Shown piece by piece: positions 25,901-37,900 of a stretch of DNA of 64,000 bases. Every line of letters starts with the position of its first letter. The stretch's first letter is position 1. The notes beneath the pieces were generated by a model that had not been told where the DNA came from, searched no databases, and saw only the letters and a program-made list of their open reading frames with translations. The position numbers were made by a program, and so were the translations under genes. Origin of the DNA: Tigriopus japonicus (taxonomy: Eukaryota; Arthropoda; Copepoda; Harpacticoida; Harpacticidae); assembly GCA_010645155.1 (NCBI GenBank), contig CM021315.1, positions 7,981,126-8,045,125 on the forward strand, written 5' to 3'.

Positions 25901-28900
25901 AGGGGGAGGTAATTCAAAGATATATCTGAGAGCTTTGGCATAGCCTACATGGTTTCCTGACATTCCGGAAAACCCTCATTAAACAAGAAATCAAAGATGA
26001 CTCAAACCTAATGAAACGACTTTTTTAGGTCTCTACTAGAGCTCTATATTAGAAAGAGTACAATCATATCCAACGCCATCTAGTTCATTCTGCTCGCAAC
26101 TGCTCGCCGTTCCCAAAAGGATGCACGAGTACCCTCTAAGCTGAACAAGTTTTCCAAATTATTAGACCAAGATAGCACCATTTGAGAAACTAAAGGGCCT
26201 AGAACCTTAATGAAGGGGTCCAAAATGAACTATTAGTGTGTTTCAAATGATTCAAATCTGAATCGCTTGTAGAATTAGGTTTAAAGTTTTAAAAGACAGT
26301 AAGAGAATGAAAATCTATCCCTTTGGACATATTGATGCAAGTGGTGATGGCAACAATGTGATTGGAAATGAAATTGCAGGGCTGCTGAATTCTCTTCCCT
26401 CTTGTGCTTGGCTGTCATGGTCATTGCTGAGAAAGAGCACAGGGAATTTTCTTCCTCTGTTGACTTCACCACTGACTGCAATTTAAACTTGCCCACCTAC
26501 CCATTGATATGCAAGATCACAGAAGCAGCTGGTGGTGGCCAGCAGGGGAGTCCAGTCAAATGCTTGCTAGCTTCAGATGGCTTGCCCAGTTGCCCACTGG
26601 CACTTGTTAAGAAGGGAACTTCAAGGATTGCTGGGCCGGGCCAGCTCTCTCTCTCTCCCTTTCTTTCTCTCTCTCGCTCGCTCTCTCCCGCTCGCTCTCC
26701 ACACTGAGCCCAGTGAGCAAACAAGGACTTGAAGGACTTGACTCAAAATTTCAGGGTTGATAGGTAAAGAAAGGAAAACTCAACATGCTCCTCTCTATCA
26801 CTATTCTTTCTCACCCCTTTTTTATGGTAGGAGCCCTGATTGTGAACGTTTTCTCTGAAAAAGCATTGATCACAATGAGGGGTGAGATATTCATTTTTCT
26901 CTTAGTCTTTTAGGTTTTAAACCTAATTTTACAGGCAATTCAGCTTTGAATCATTTGAAACACACTAATAGTTCATTTTGGACCCCTTCATTAAGGTTCT
27001 AGGCCCTTTAGTTTCTCAAAAGGGGCTATCTTGGTCTGATGATTTGGAAAACTTGTTCAGCTTAGAGGGTACTTGTGCATCCTTTTGGGAACGGCGAGCA
27101 GTTGTGAGCAGAAGGAACTAGATGGCGTTGGATATGATTGTACTCTTTCTAATATAGAGCTCTAGTCTCTACTTTAAAAATGAGATGTTCCTTAAATGGC
27201 TTAAAAGTCATCTCCTTTTTGGCAACCCTGAGTTGAGCTCACCCGGTTTTGGAGAAACACTGCCCATTAGTATCTTGTTGCTCATGAGTGGAAGACCCTG
27301 GGGCGGGGATTCTGGCCATGACAAGGTCAAAGTGGATTCTCCATCTCCATTTCCATTTCCTCCGCGAGGTTCCACCTCCGATTGGTGGACCACTCTCAAG
27401 GGTGCATCGTCGTAATCGCGTGTGTTGAACGATCCCAAATCCGGCAGACTCGATCTCAATATCCGGTTGACGTGATTAGGAGCAACTGAAAACGTAAGCA
27501 AAGACTCTTGTCTGTTTTGGATGGGGCCTTTTTGGATATTCTGACTTCTTTTCTGACTTCTTGCCTGCTTGATCGTCTGGGATCACCATGATTGTGGGAT
27601 AAGGGTTGGCTTGAATTCGAAGGAAAGTTGAGAAGATGCTCAGAACGATCCATCTCATCTTGACCTGAAGAGTAACAATCAAATGATCAATCCATAAGAA
27701 GCATCAAGTTCCAGAAATGATGAATGGACTCGACCTCTTTTTTGATTGATATTCTTTGGTTGAGAATGTCTAATTCTCGACGTCAAATGTGAGCTCTAAC
27801 GTGCTTCATCAGCAATATGTTGTTGGCCTCCGAGTGTAATTAAGTTCATCAGATAATCCGTTTGTACTCTTTACTTGACACGCTGTTGCTTGTTGATATA
27901 GGAGAAATATTGGTATTTCCACTTCAATATTCATCTTTACTCGGAACCTATAATTCTATCGTCTCGTCCGTTCTCGAGTTTGCATATAGAAAAAGTTGAA
28001 TCCTTCCTTTCCATTGCTTCAGTGTTCCAAGCTCAAATTTGACCTGAATGGAATGAACGGCTTTATTGGGGGCTTGAACATTTGGTCATAAAACCACTCA
28101 TTGTGTTTCCTGGTGAGCCCTAATTATTCTGAACGTCCTAGTTTTAATGGAAACCACACCAACTATCTGAATGTGTAGGGAGGGGAGATGGATCTATGTT
28201 TATAGTGCTGGCTTCAAAGTGACAAATGGGAAAAGGTCGTTTCAGTTACTTAAGGCCGGTTGTTGCACGGCTATTAGCGGAAGTAGAGGAAGTGGATTTC
28301 GCATTAGTGAATGTGACTTTTCAAGCTGTGTACTTAAAATTTCCCTCGAGCAAAGTGGCAGTTTGTGGAGATCAAAGGGCGAAATATTTTGCATTTCTTT
28401 CTGTTCATCAGCTAATGTTTACGTAAAGAGTCGTCTTGTGATTTGGTTGTTGGAGGAATGGTTTCAAGAATTTCTTAAATTGAAAAGCTTTTGGTAATCT
28501 ATTATTTACTCGCTTGCAAAATAAAATCTGCAAGTCAGACGCACAAATCTATACGGTTTATGAATTTATGAACAGGTGTCTTCGTTTTTAAATCGATTTT
28601 GGTGCATAAAACGACATGCATGAAAAGAAGCATTCCCTGCAAAAATGTTTGATTATACTTGTCATGGTTTTTCGACACGCCAAGACAGTAAACATACTTT
28701 AAATACGTACGAGCAACCCCAATAAAAGCGCTTTAAAAACTTCAATTCTTCCCCAACATGGAATTTGTTCATTTAAACTCTTGCACTGAAAATTTGAAAC
28801 GGCCTTCAAAAGAACCAGTCAAAAAAAAATAACGACCTCCCTTGGGCAAGTATTTTTGACGTGTGATGGCGATTGGTGATGCCTGTCCCAAGCTTCTTTG

Positions 28901-31900
28901 TGCACTAGACCTAAGAACTGGTCGAGTTCAAGTCAGTATCAGATGTTTTCCGTGAGATTCAGACCAAGATGGTCAGTCGATCCCTCATCAATGAGTCCTT
29001 CTTATGTCAAATATTTCTTCTTTTTTTGTACTCACACAACACAAGCCAAAGGGCATATGGAACACCAAAGGTTCACTATGAATATACCCTAAGGCTAGGG
29101 TTCAATCCCATCCAAGGTTTATGTACTACTTTACGTACACAATGTTCAGAACTACGCTTTACGAAGGTCTTGATTGTAAACGAGAGATTTTGCTTGGAGG
29201 AAAACAAGCTTCGAGAACAATGGGATAGGCCTTTTTGTTCCAAACCTCTTTGATATTGTTCCCTTTGGACTTGTTGACCCAATAAGCGACAATCCAACGA
29301 TCGACCATTTAGCTTTGAAGACAAAACTCTGGAACGGCCTTTGACAAAGTCAATAGTTGAAATAGAAAATTCATTTCCTCTTTTTCTATGACCTAATTGA
29401 AAGTTGGGAAACTTTTGAGACTTCTCCAGGTTTGTTTGCTTCTCAATCACTCAATTCTCGATAACAACCAATCACATTTTCCAATTGGAACTACTCTTAA
29501 GATTTTAGAAAGCTGAGTAGCTCGGGAATTACCCGAATCAGATCAAAGTGCTCGCTAAGCTCTTAAGGCCTAAGGAAGGTTTTGAACTCCGAGAAGTTTT
29601 CTCGAGTTTCAATCACTTGGTTATTGTTCCATTTGAAAACGCGTTGATCCATGAGCTTTGTTCTATAGCGGGTCTCATCTTCATCTCAGCGTCTCCAGAG
29701 TATTTCCTGTCGGGTTGAAGGTCATAATTTTTACAGCGTGACTGGCTAGCCAACTTCTCCATGTTCCTTTTCGGTGGATCGATCGAGAGACCAGTTGCTT
29801 CTCCATGACAAGGGAAGCGTGTTCCAATGCCGGCTGATTGTTCCACGATCACTCTTTTGTCCTTACCAGTTCCAAGTATAGAGGGAGATGATCGGAAAGC
29901 GTTCTGGTAATGATCTTCGTTGGAGAGAAGCCTCGACGAGCAAAGCAAGTTGGCGGGAGACGAGAACAAAGCGAGCTCCATGAAGAGCGCTCCCCCTTTG
30001 ACTCAAGGCACTCACCACTTTAATGGAAACAAACTGAAAATCCTTTCATTTCAAAGACATGGCTAATACTCCGCAAGTGCTCCTTGAAGACTTTTCGCAA
30101 GTCGAATTCTAACAATGGCAAAATTTAACTTGTGAGCCAAAAGCTGAAGCCATGAGTGAAACATACGTTCTTTGGGATCCTTGGTTCAAGTATGTATTTG
30201 TTTGTCCCTATCACTCGAACTTCTCACGCACTCACCACGTGTTCATTGTCAGCTGTTGAAAACAACGCGATTCCTTTGGTCTCAAAGATTAAGCATCATT
30301 TTCAAAATCTGGAGCTCTTGTTCTGCACATTAGCTGATTTCAAGGTGACGTTTGCAGCAGTTTGATTGCTATTGGTACTTCTGTCCTCTAACCTCCAAAA
30401 GTTTTTTTTTTGTAAAATATTGAGAAAGTAACATTTTGTACAATATCATGCAAATTTGGCATACCTTTACGTTTTATATGTTTAAGGGATGTTTAAGACA
30501 GTGTTTGTGCTGGATGGATTCAAGTAACAAATAGCTTAATTTGGCCTAAATAGTTCTTAGGATTTCAAATGTATAGGGGGAGCCACTGACAACTTTAAGG
30601 GCGCAAAGACACTCTCACTTATAAACGACACAAAAATTAATTCAAGGTTGCGTGAGCAAAAAAGGGCAAAGTTCCGTTGTGAGGTGGGGAAGACAAGATT
30701 CCTACCTTTAATGCGTTGGCTTTATATTACTTTCACTCTTTTCGTTTAAACATAATGTTTTGCGTATTCTTTTGGCAAACTATTTTGTTTTCAAAAGTTT
30801 TTGTAAATCAATTTTAAATGTGCGAAAATGGCCTCTGAACTTCCCTACTCCTTCAACAAGATGGGGCTGCTTGACATACCACACAGCTTGTTCAAAATTA
30901 TTGTCTTTTCTCATTTCTGAGACAAGGATAAATGTCCTCATTCATCTCCAGGCCTCAATTGGATGAAAATTTCCATCTAGTCCATTCTGAAGAGGCTTTG
31001 GGTTAAACTGATTAAGGTACAAGCCTGTGGGAATATTGAAGGCCGTGGTGAAGACCAAAGGTGGCCATTATGTAAATCGAACTTTTGTTTGCCTAGGTAA
31101 TGCCTCTGGGATTGTAATTATGTGACAACGCCTTTGATTGAATGGATGAATTTTAGGCGATATACCCTGTAGAATCAAAGGTGACCCGGCATTCTGGGGA
31201 AAGTTGGTTTCTCTACCTTAAATGAGAAGCAAATTTAACATTGGAGAAGCAATGTTTACATTCTGACAATGTCTTCCCCACCTCACAACGGAACTTTGCC
31301 CTTTTTTGCTCACGCAACCTTGAATTAATTTTTGTGTCGTTTATAAGTGAGAGCAAAGACACCTACCTGATATTAAAGATAGATATTCTTGGCCGCAATC
31401 TAATTGCAATAGTATTGTGCAGTACTTCAAAAGTCATTTTTGAGTCAAAACATTCAAAATCAATCCCAACTTTGCCTGCAACCCTTACTTGAATTTTCAA
31501 ATTTGGCAAGATCAAGTGATGAGACCCACAAAAGTTGTGTTCATGACGCCATCTGGTGTATTATCTTGGGTAACTTTGCCGCAAGAGATTTTCAAATTAA
31601 AAATGCAAGTACAAAACGATGCAAAATAAAAGCAAAAAGAGGGGCAATCTTGTTTCCAAGGACATAGCTGAATGAAACCATTTTGGTTCCCTCACAGTTT
31701 CTCATGCAAGTGTGTTTTCTCTTAGTCAGACCCTTGATATTTGGTTCTGGTCAATGCTAAAAAAATTAAGATGATTTATACGGAAAAGCAGTCCCACTCT
31801 TAAGGGATAACAACAACATATATAGGGGTACACGAGGCTTCATTTCAAACTTATCAATAAATTGAAGGCACCAATGACGATTCATTAGAAACTTGTAATT

Positions 31901-34900
31901 TTTGATTGAATGAAGGCCAGAAAGTAATTTTACCTTGAGAAAAGCAGAAGAACGGCATGGGTGTTTTTTGGGCTTTTGATCATGTAAATCTCATTCTGGT
32001 GAAATAGAAAATTTAAAGTTTTATTTTTGTCACCTAGATGGCGGTCGTACTATTCTGCCTACTATGAACACATTCTGCTTATTTGTTCTCAAAATGTACA
32101 ACTAGCCGTCAGAGTAAGCATTTTACAAGGAAGCTAAGTTAAACTTCAAAATAAGAGAAAAGTGACAATCAGCGCCATCTTCAGGTCAAAAAAAAAAAAA
32201 CAGGTGCTTCTCCGAATTCTTTGTCCTCAGCTCAATTTACGATCACTCAGCATGAGTATTTTATTTTTGAATAAAATAATACTGTTGATGAACTCTAAAA
32301 GGCTCGAAATATGAAGAAAATAAATTTGAAGATTTAAGGTGCAAAGTTTGGCACCAAGTTTAAGTTGAGAATAGAGAATGTGAACTAAATATATCGGTGG
32401 AACAATTTCCCCCCATAAATGGAGACAAAAAAAAGGTAGGTAAAAGCTCAAAGTCAATCACATATTGGTACTCATTTTACAATTGTCATCTTAAGTATGC
32501 AAAAGTATATTATCTTAACCAGTACATTAGCCTTAAGTAAAGTCACTTGACGTAACTGTCTTTAGAGATTTATACGCATTTATTTCTCGACTAGGTTTAA
32601 AAAACCACTCCACCGAGCACTTGCTTATCTTCTCATTTTGGCTACCCTACTTTTCTTCTGCACTTTGGCCTAGCTGACTAGCAAAGATATGAGGATTAAA
32701 GGGCTAGATTCCACTAGATTTGGAATTGTTCACAACCTCTATAGCTCTAAATTAAAAGACTGCCCTTGTTTTGGCTTCATCTACAGGTGAATTTTTGAGC
32801 TTCAAATAAAATTCTTCTCTGAAAGATGTCAGGAATGTTCGCCTTTGCAAACATTGCCATCGTGATCAAAATATTATCAGTGTCTATTTTAATTGAACGT
32901 CTTTATTACAAAAACTAATTTCCTTGAAAACACTTGGAGAACCACAATGCGTCAAATAGGTAGTAGGTTGAGGTTGATCAATGCACTTGCTTGCAACAAA
33001 AATGTTGTTCCCTTTTTCATAGTTTTTGCAATGAGTTGTTTTATTTCATCGAAGGAAATGTATTGATTACACTTCACAAATATTTTTGAAATGCATCCAT
33101 GGTTGATTTTTCCTTAAATACGAACCGTTGCAATCACCTTCAAACCTTGGCAGGGTTTGTCGGGGGGACAACTTTTTTGATTTATCCCCTTCTTCCATAA
33201 ACGGGATTAACGGGATAAACGGAATTAATTAGGGGATAAATGGAATTGGGTCTCGGCCTCGTGACGTCATGTGATGACGTGGACCGACGGTCACGTGGCC
33301 TCGACAGAAAAAGTAGGACATTGATCTGAATTCAATGCTATGATTTTTGACAAAAATTGCTTTATCTCATTCAATTGTGTTGTTCAAGGCTTAATGACTA
33401 GGTAAAAAAGTACCAATGTGGTTTAGTTGAATTTTTGAAATTGCTAGCTCTCAATTCTTATCCAAATTAGGCAGACAAATATTCAAGACAATGATTTAAA
33501 TAATTTCTGAGAGGAATAGATTGTCAATTCCAGTCAGAGTTGGGTGAATTACTTGATGAAATGTAATAAATTACAATTAAAATTAATTCCTCAAAAAATC
33601 TAATTCATCACAATAACATTGTTTGTAAAATTAGTTCACTTCAATTGAGGTCAAAATTATGGAGATCAATTAAAATTTATTTTGTTGCATTTTTTAGCAA
33701 AATTCTATTGACTGAGACTCTTTTGTCAATATTGACGATATATTCTCAGTTATATGCTTAAGTGAGTTTGATTTTATTTATTATCTTTTCTTTTGAAGCA
33801 TAAGCATATTAGGTAAGAGATGGTTTTCCTACTTTGTTTAAAAATTGTCATGTTTATTGTTTTTTTCATTGGCCATTTTAATACTTGAGAAATGCTAATC
33901 AAAATTCATAATAACACACATTTTTGTCCTGAAATACTTTGAAAGTAACTTATTAATTATTTGATGTTTCAGTGTGAGTTTTCTTTTTTGTTGAAGAGAC
34001 ATTCTGTTTAAGCCTAAGTTGGTAACATTGTTAGCAATAATTCAAGACTGAAGAAATTGTTTCTTGACAGTCTTTTCATGGTAATTGGAAGGCAGTGGGA
34101 TAAAACTTTAACATGTTCTTTTTTCATTCAACCCTTCTAATTTCTTTTTACGTTCACATTGAGCATGAAAACCCCCAATTGCTGAACCAGAACCGTTTAA
34201 AGTGCAAATCATGGCATTGAATTCAGGAGAATGTCCTACTTTCTTACAGCAAGGTGACTTGAGAAAATGTTGATTCAAGAAGCTGCATTTTGTGGATTAG
34301 GGTTGGGTTTTTGCAATCTTTTGGATGTGTAAATTATTCTAGGCTTGTCTGTTAGATTCTCACAACAAATAAAGTTATTTTCTTGCAAAATTATCCATTT
34401 CTACACACTAAGTTTTTACACTTGAGGGTGGGAATCAGTCACTCTCTGAGCATATTTTAGTGAAGAATTTCAAAACAAAAGGAGGTTGAGACCCTATAAA
34501 TCAGGGGATAAACGAAAAAGCCAATTTGGATGTGTTTTAATGATTTTTGATATCCCTGAATAATAGCTGATCAACACAAATACCATAATTAGACAATATG
34601 GCTAAAATAGTTCATAAACTCCCATGGTTCTTGGGAACTGACAACTTAAGGGTTTATGCAGTCTTTAGTATGAACAATGATGAATATGTCTGGCACCAGT
34701 TCAAGCACACAATATTGAAAAGTATGTTTTGAATTTTTTGTACACAAAGCTTTTTGTTGAGCTTCAGAAATTTGCCTTAAGTTGGTACTTGTGCTTTCTA
34801 ATTTGACTTTTTGCAGAGCCCTGAAAATTTTGGGTCTAAAAACTATAAATGTAGCTCTTACCAGCATCTATTGTAGGTACTGTCCCCAAACTCATGTGAA

Positions 34901-37900
34901 ACCCTCAAGTGCTGTTGTTAAGAGAATTTCTCAATAAAGCTAAACAGGAACAAAATTTAATTTTCAGTAAAAACAAGCATTTCATCCACCTATACTCACT
35001 TTTAGTGTCCCAAAAATGCATGTTCCTTGTAATGAAGTTTGGTTGTTTGGATTAATTCAACAGGAAATCATGCAGTAAAATTTGATCTCTAAAGGAAAAG
35101 CAATCACACCCGTAAGTGATGACAAGGCATCACATGAGGCAAGCAAGGCATGATTTTACTTGAGATTTCACTTGAATTGAAGAAATTTTCGTACTTGAAA
35201 ATTATTTGGGTCAGAAAAGTTCATGAACAAGGGATATAAGAAATTGACAAAAAACGAACTTGTTTATAAAAATAACGATATCAGGCTTGAAAAAGAAGAA
35301 ACATCCTGTTTATCCCGTTTGTCCCATTTATCCCTTGGAGCAAAATCCCGTTTATCCCGTTTGTCCCTTTTATCCCTTGAAGGAAAATCCAGTTTATTCC
35401 AAGGGGGATAAACGAGACACTTTTTGGATGGGATTATCCCCCCGACCAACCCTGAATCTTGGAGATATCTCGAATGAGCTTGTGCATTGTACATTGGGTT
35501 TGTGTCAATAATTTTTCACTTTAAGAATAGTACATAACCATTGGTTCACGCAAATGATTTTTCTGAGAATGATTTATATGCATAAGGTTTATATCTTCTC
35601 ATGAATCTTCTGGAAACCCGATTTTGAAGCAAGACCTGGTTCAACAGTATCGGAAAATTTGACATTTTCCCTTGTCACAGAACAGTCTCTTTTTTAAAAC
35701 ACAACCAATTGTAGACCGTGATATTGTCAAAAGCCAATACTCTAAATTTACTTGACATTCTAAATGAATCGTAATGACTGTATTCTAGGTTGAGTTCCAA
35801 ATCAAGGACAAAGAACACCGTGAATGAACAAGCCCTCCATGAATGCCGTAGTTTGAAATTCATGCAAATCAGTGAAGTTTGTTTTGAACAAGATATACGA
35901 CTTACTTGAGCTAAATAGATTCACATCTGAACATCCTCTGTCCAAGTCCAGGCCCATAATTATCGAAAAAAATATAGGAATCTAGCGCCGTTCCAAACTA
36001 CTAAGTGCTCTGGGGCGCCATTATTGACAAGGGATTTGATTGCGGAAAGCCAGGTTCAATTAAGTTTACTTTAAAACATGGAATTTACCAAGGTCAAATA
36101 TTGTTCTCAAATTTTATTTCGCTCACTCGTTATTTTAACGAATACTTGGATCAAATGTCATTCTAGGGATGTAAAAATTGCATTATTATTAAAATGGTCA
36201 ACTTATGATTCCCTGTCCTTGTCCTCAGTGTCGCCAGATTTTCGAATTCAAAAAACGCTTGGAACAAAAACAAACCCTTATTGAGTTTATCCAGCTCTGC
36301 AAACAATGGGGCATTAAAATCAACATGAAAATATTATCTTTGAATTTAGAATTTAAGGACAGTTTGGCATTCTTTCTCAATTTGACCATGGTCGAAACAC
36401 TTGGAAAGAACTTATATTTCAGAGTCGCAAAGAGCAAAGTTTAAAAAAATTCAACGAGTTGAATTTAACGAATCAAATGAATGCTGTCAAAGTAAGACAC
36501 TTTGTTTTGTCGAAATCTCTGGACCGGAATATTTGGATTTTGATAAACATACTGTTCCCAATTTTTCTAATTATAAATAAGTTGAGAGGAAGTAAAAATG
36601 GCTAACTAACGTAAATTGATCAAGAGATTTCTTTTTCGATTGAAATCCTTACTATTCATTAGATACAGTACAAGGCCCTTCTTCGTTCCACCCTTTCCCA
36701 GCAATCTGGGCCTCTCAAAGCATCAATTCGTAGTGATTGACGTAACGAAAAAGGAAGTTCCTCTGCGTTCTCTTTCATCTTGAAGGAACTGAACTTCTGG
36801 GATCGCGTTCTCGAAGCCTGGATTTCATATCGGTAATCAATAGTTTCGCTTCCAAGATCCTTACAGTGTTCGTGAATAACCAATTAGCCGGATTTGAGAA
36901 GAGCCAAGCCTTGGATCTTGGAAGAGCGGCATCTGATTCTATCCTCCATGCTTTGTGCATGGAAAGGTTCATAAAGCTTCCTTCATAATCGCCATACTAA
37001 TATTTCCAATCCCTTGATTCGTGTTGCCCCCGGAACGGAATGTGTGCGTGCAATCCTTCACTTGGTCCAATATTCAGCAAGGGGTGCTAAATTTTGTATA
37101 TTGCTTCTCCTGAAGGATTCTGTTCTGACCTACCAACTAGAAAAAAGGTCACATGTAGCAAACGAATAAATGACAATACAACAGCTCAAAGGGACCTTTA
37201 TCGAAAGAATGTTTGTTGGATGTGTTCAGCCTTTGATAGGTTTGGTTGAGATTCAAGGTCACAAAGGGTCAAAACATGGGCACTCTTTCGTTTCTTTTCC
37301 AGTAAATCCATGGAAGGCTAAATATTGTTTATCCACGGCTAAGGTTTAGGGATGTGACCGGATCCGTGTGAGGCACATATGGTTTATTTTGGGTATGCCC
37401 AATTGTGCACTGACTATTTCTTTAATATTGCTCAAATTTTCCTGAACTGTTTTTTCGCGCCAAAACAATCGAGAAAAATATTCAAATTTTCCTCAAAACA
37501 GCAAAAAAAAATAAAAAAATCGAGGAAAAATAGGGTAATACTTTCAAAATATTTTATCGCGTAGAAAATATAGTTCCGGACCTTACTTACCAGAAAATGA
37601 ACATTTGTTCCGGATAAGAGCCTATTTGATCAGATTGGTAAACCCGCCATTATCCGGTATTAATCAGAAGCTGAAAATTCTTGATCCGATCGATCCCTAC
37701 TGATGCAAAAGGCGATTTTGCAGCTTTTTCCCTTTTTCAATAATACTGTTATGTGATTAATAACTAATATACCACTGCATGAGGGTTTGCCCATCATTAA
37801 AGCAAGAATTAGAAGGTGTTTAATTGAATCTTTATCAAAAAATTTGCTGATTCATTTCCCAGAAAATTTGTTTTTCTATAACATTAGAAAATTATTTTGG

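Noticed and set aside
29613..29981. 122-codon minus-strand frame with fairly good codon bias
   Set aside because: No signal peptide, domain or homologue is recognised and no splice partners are confirmed; it is left as a candidate only in the stretch description.
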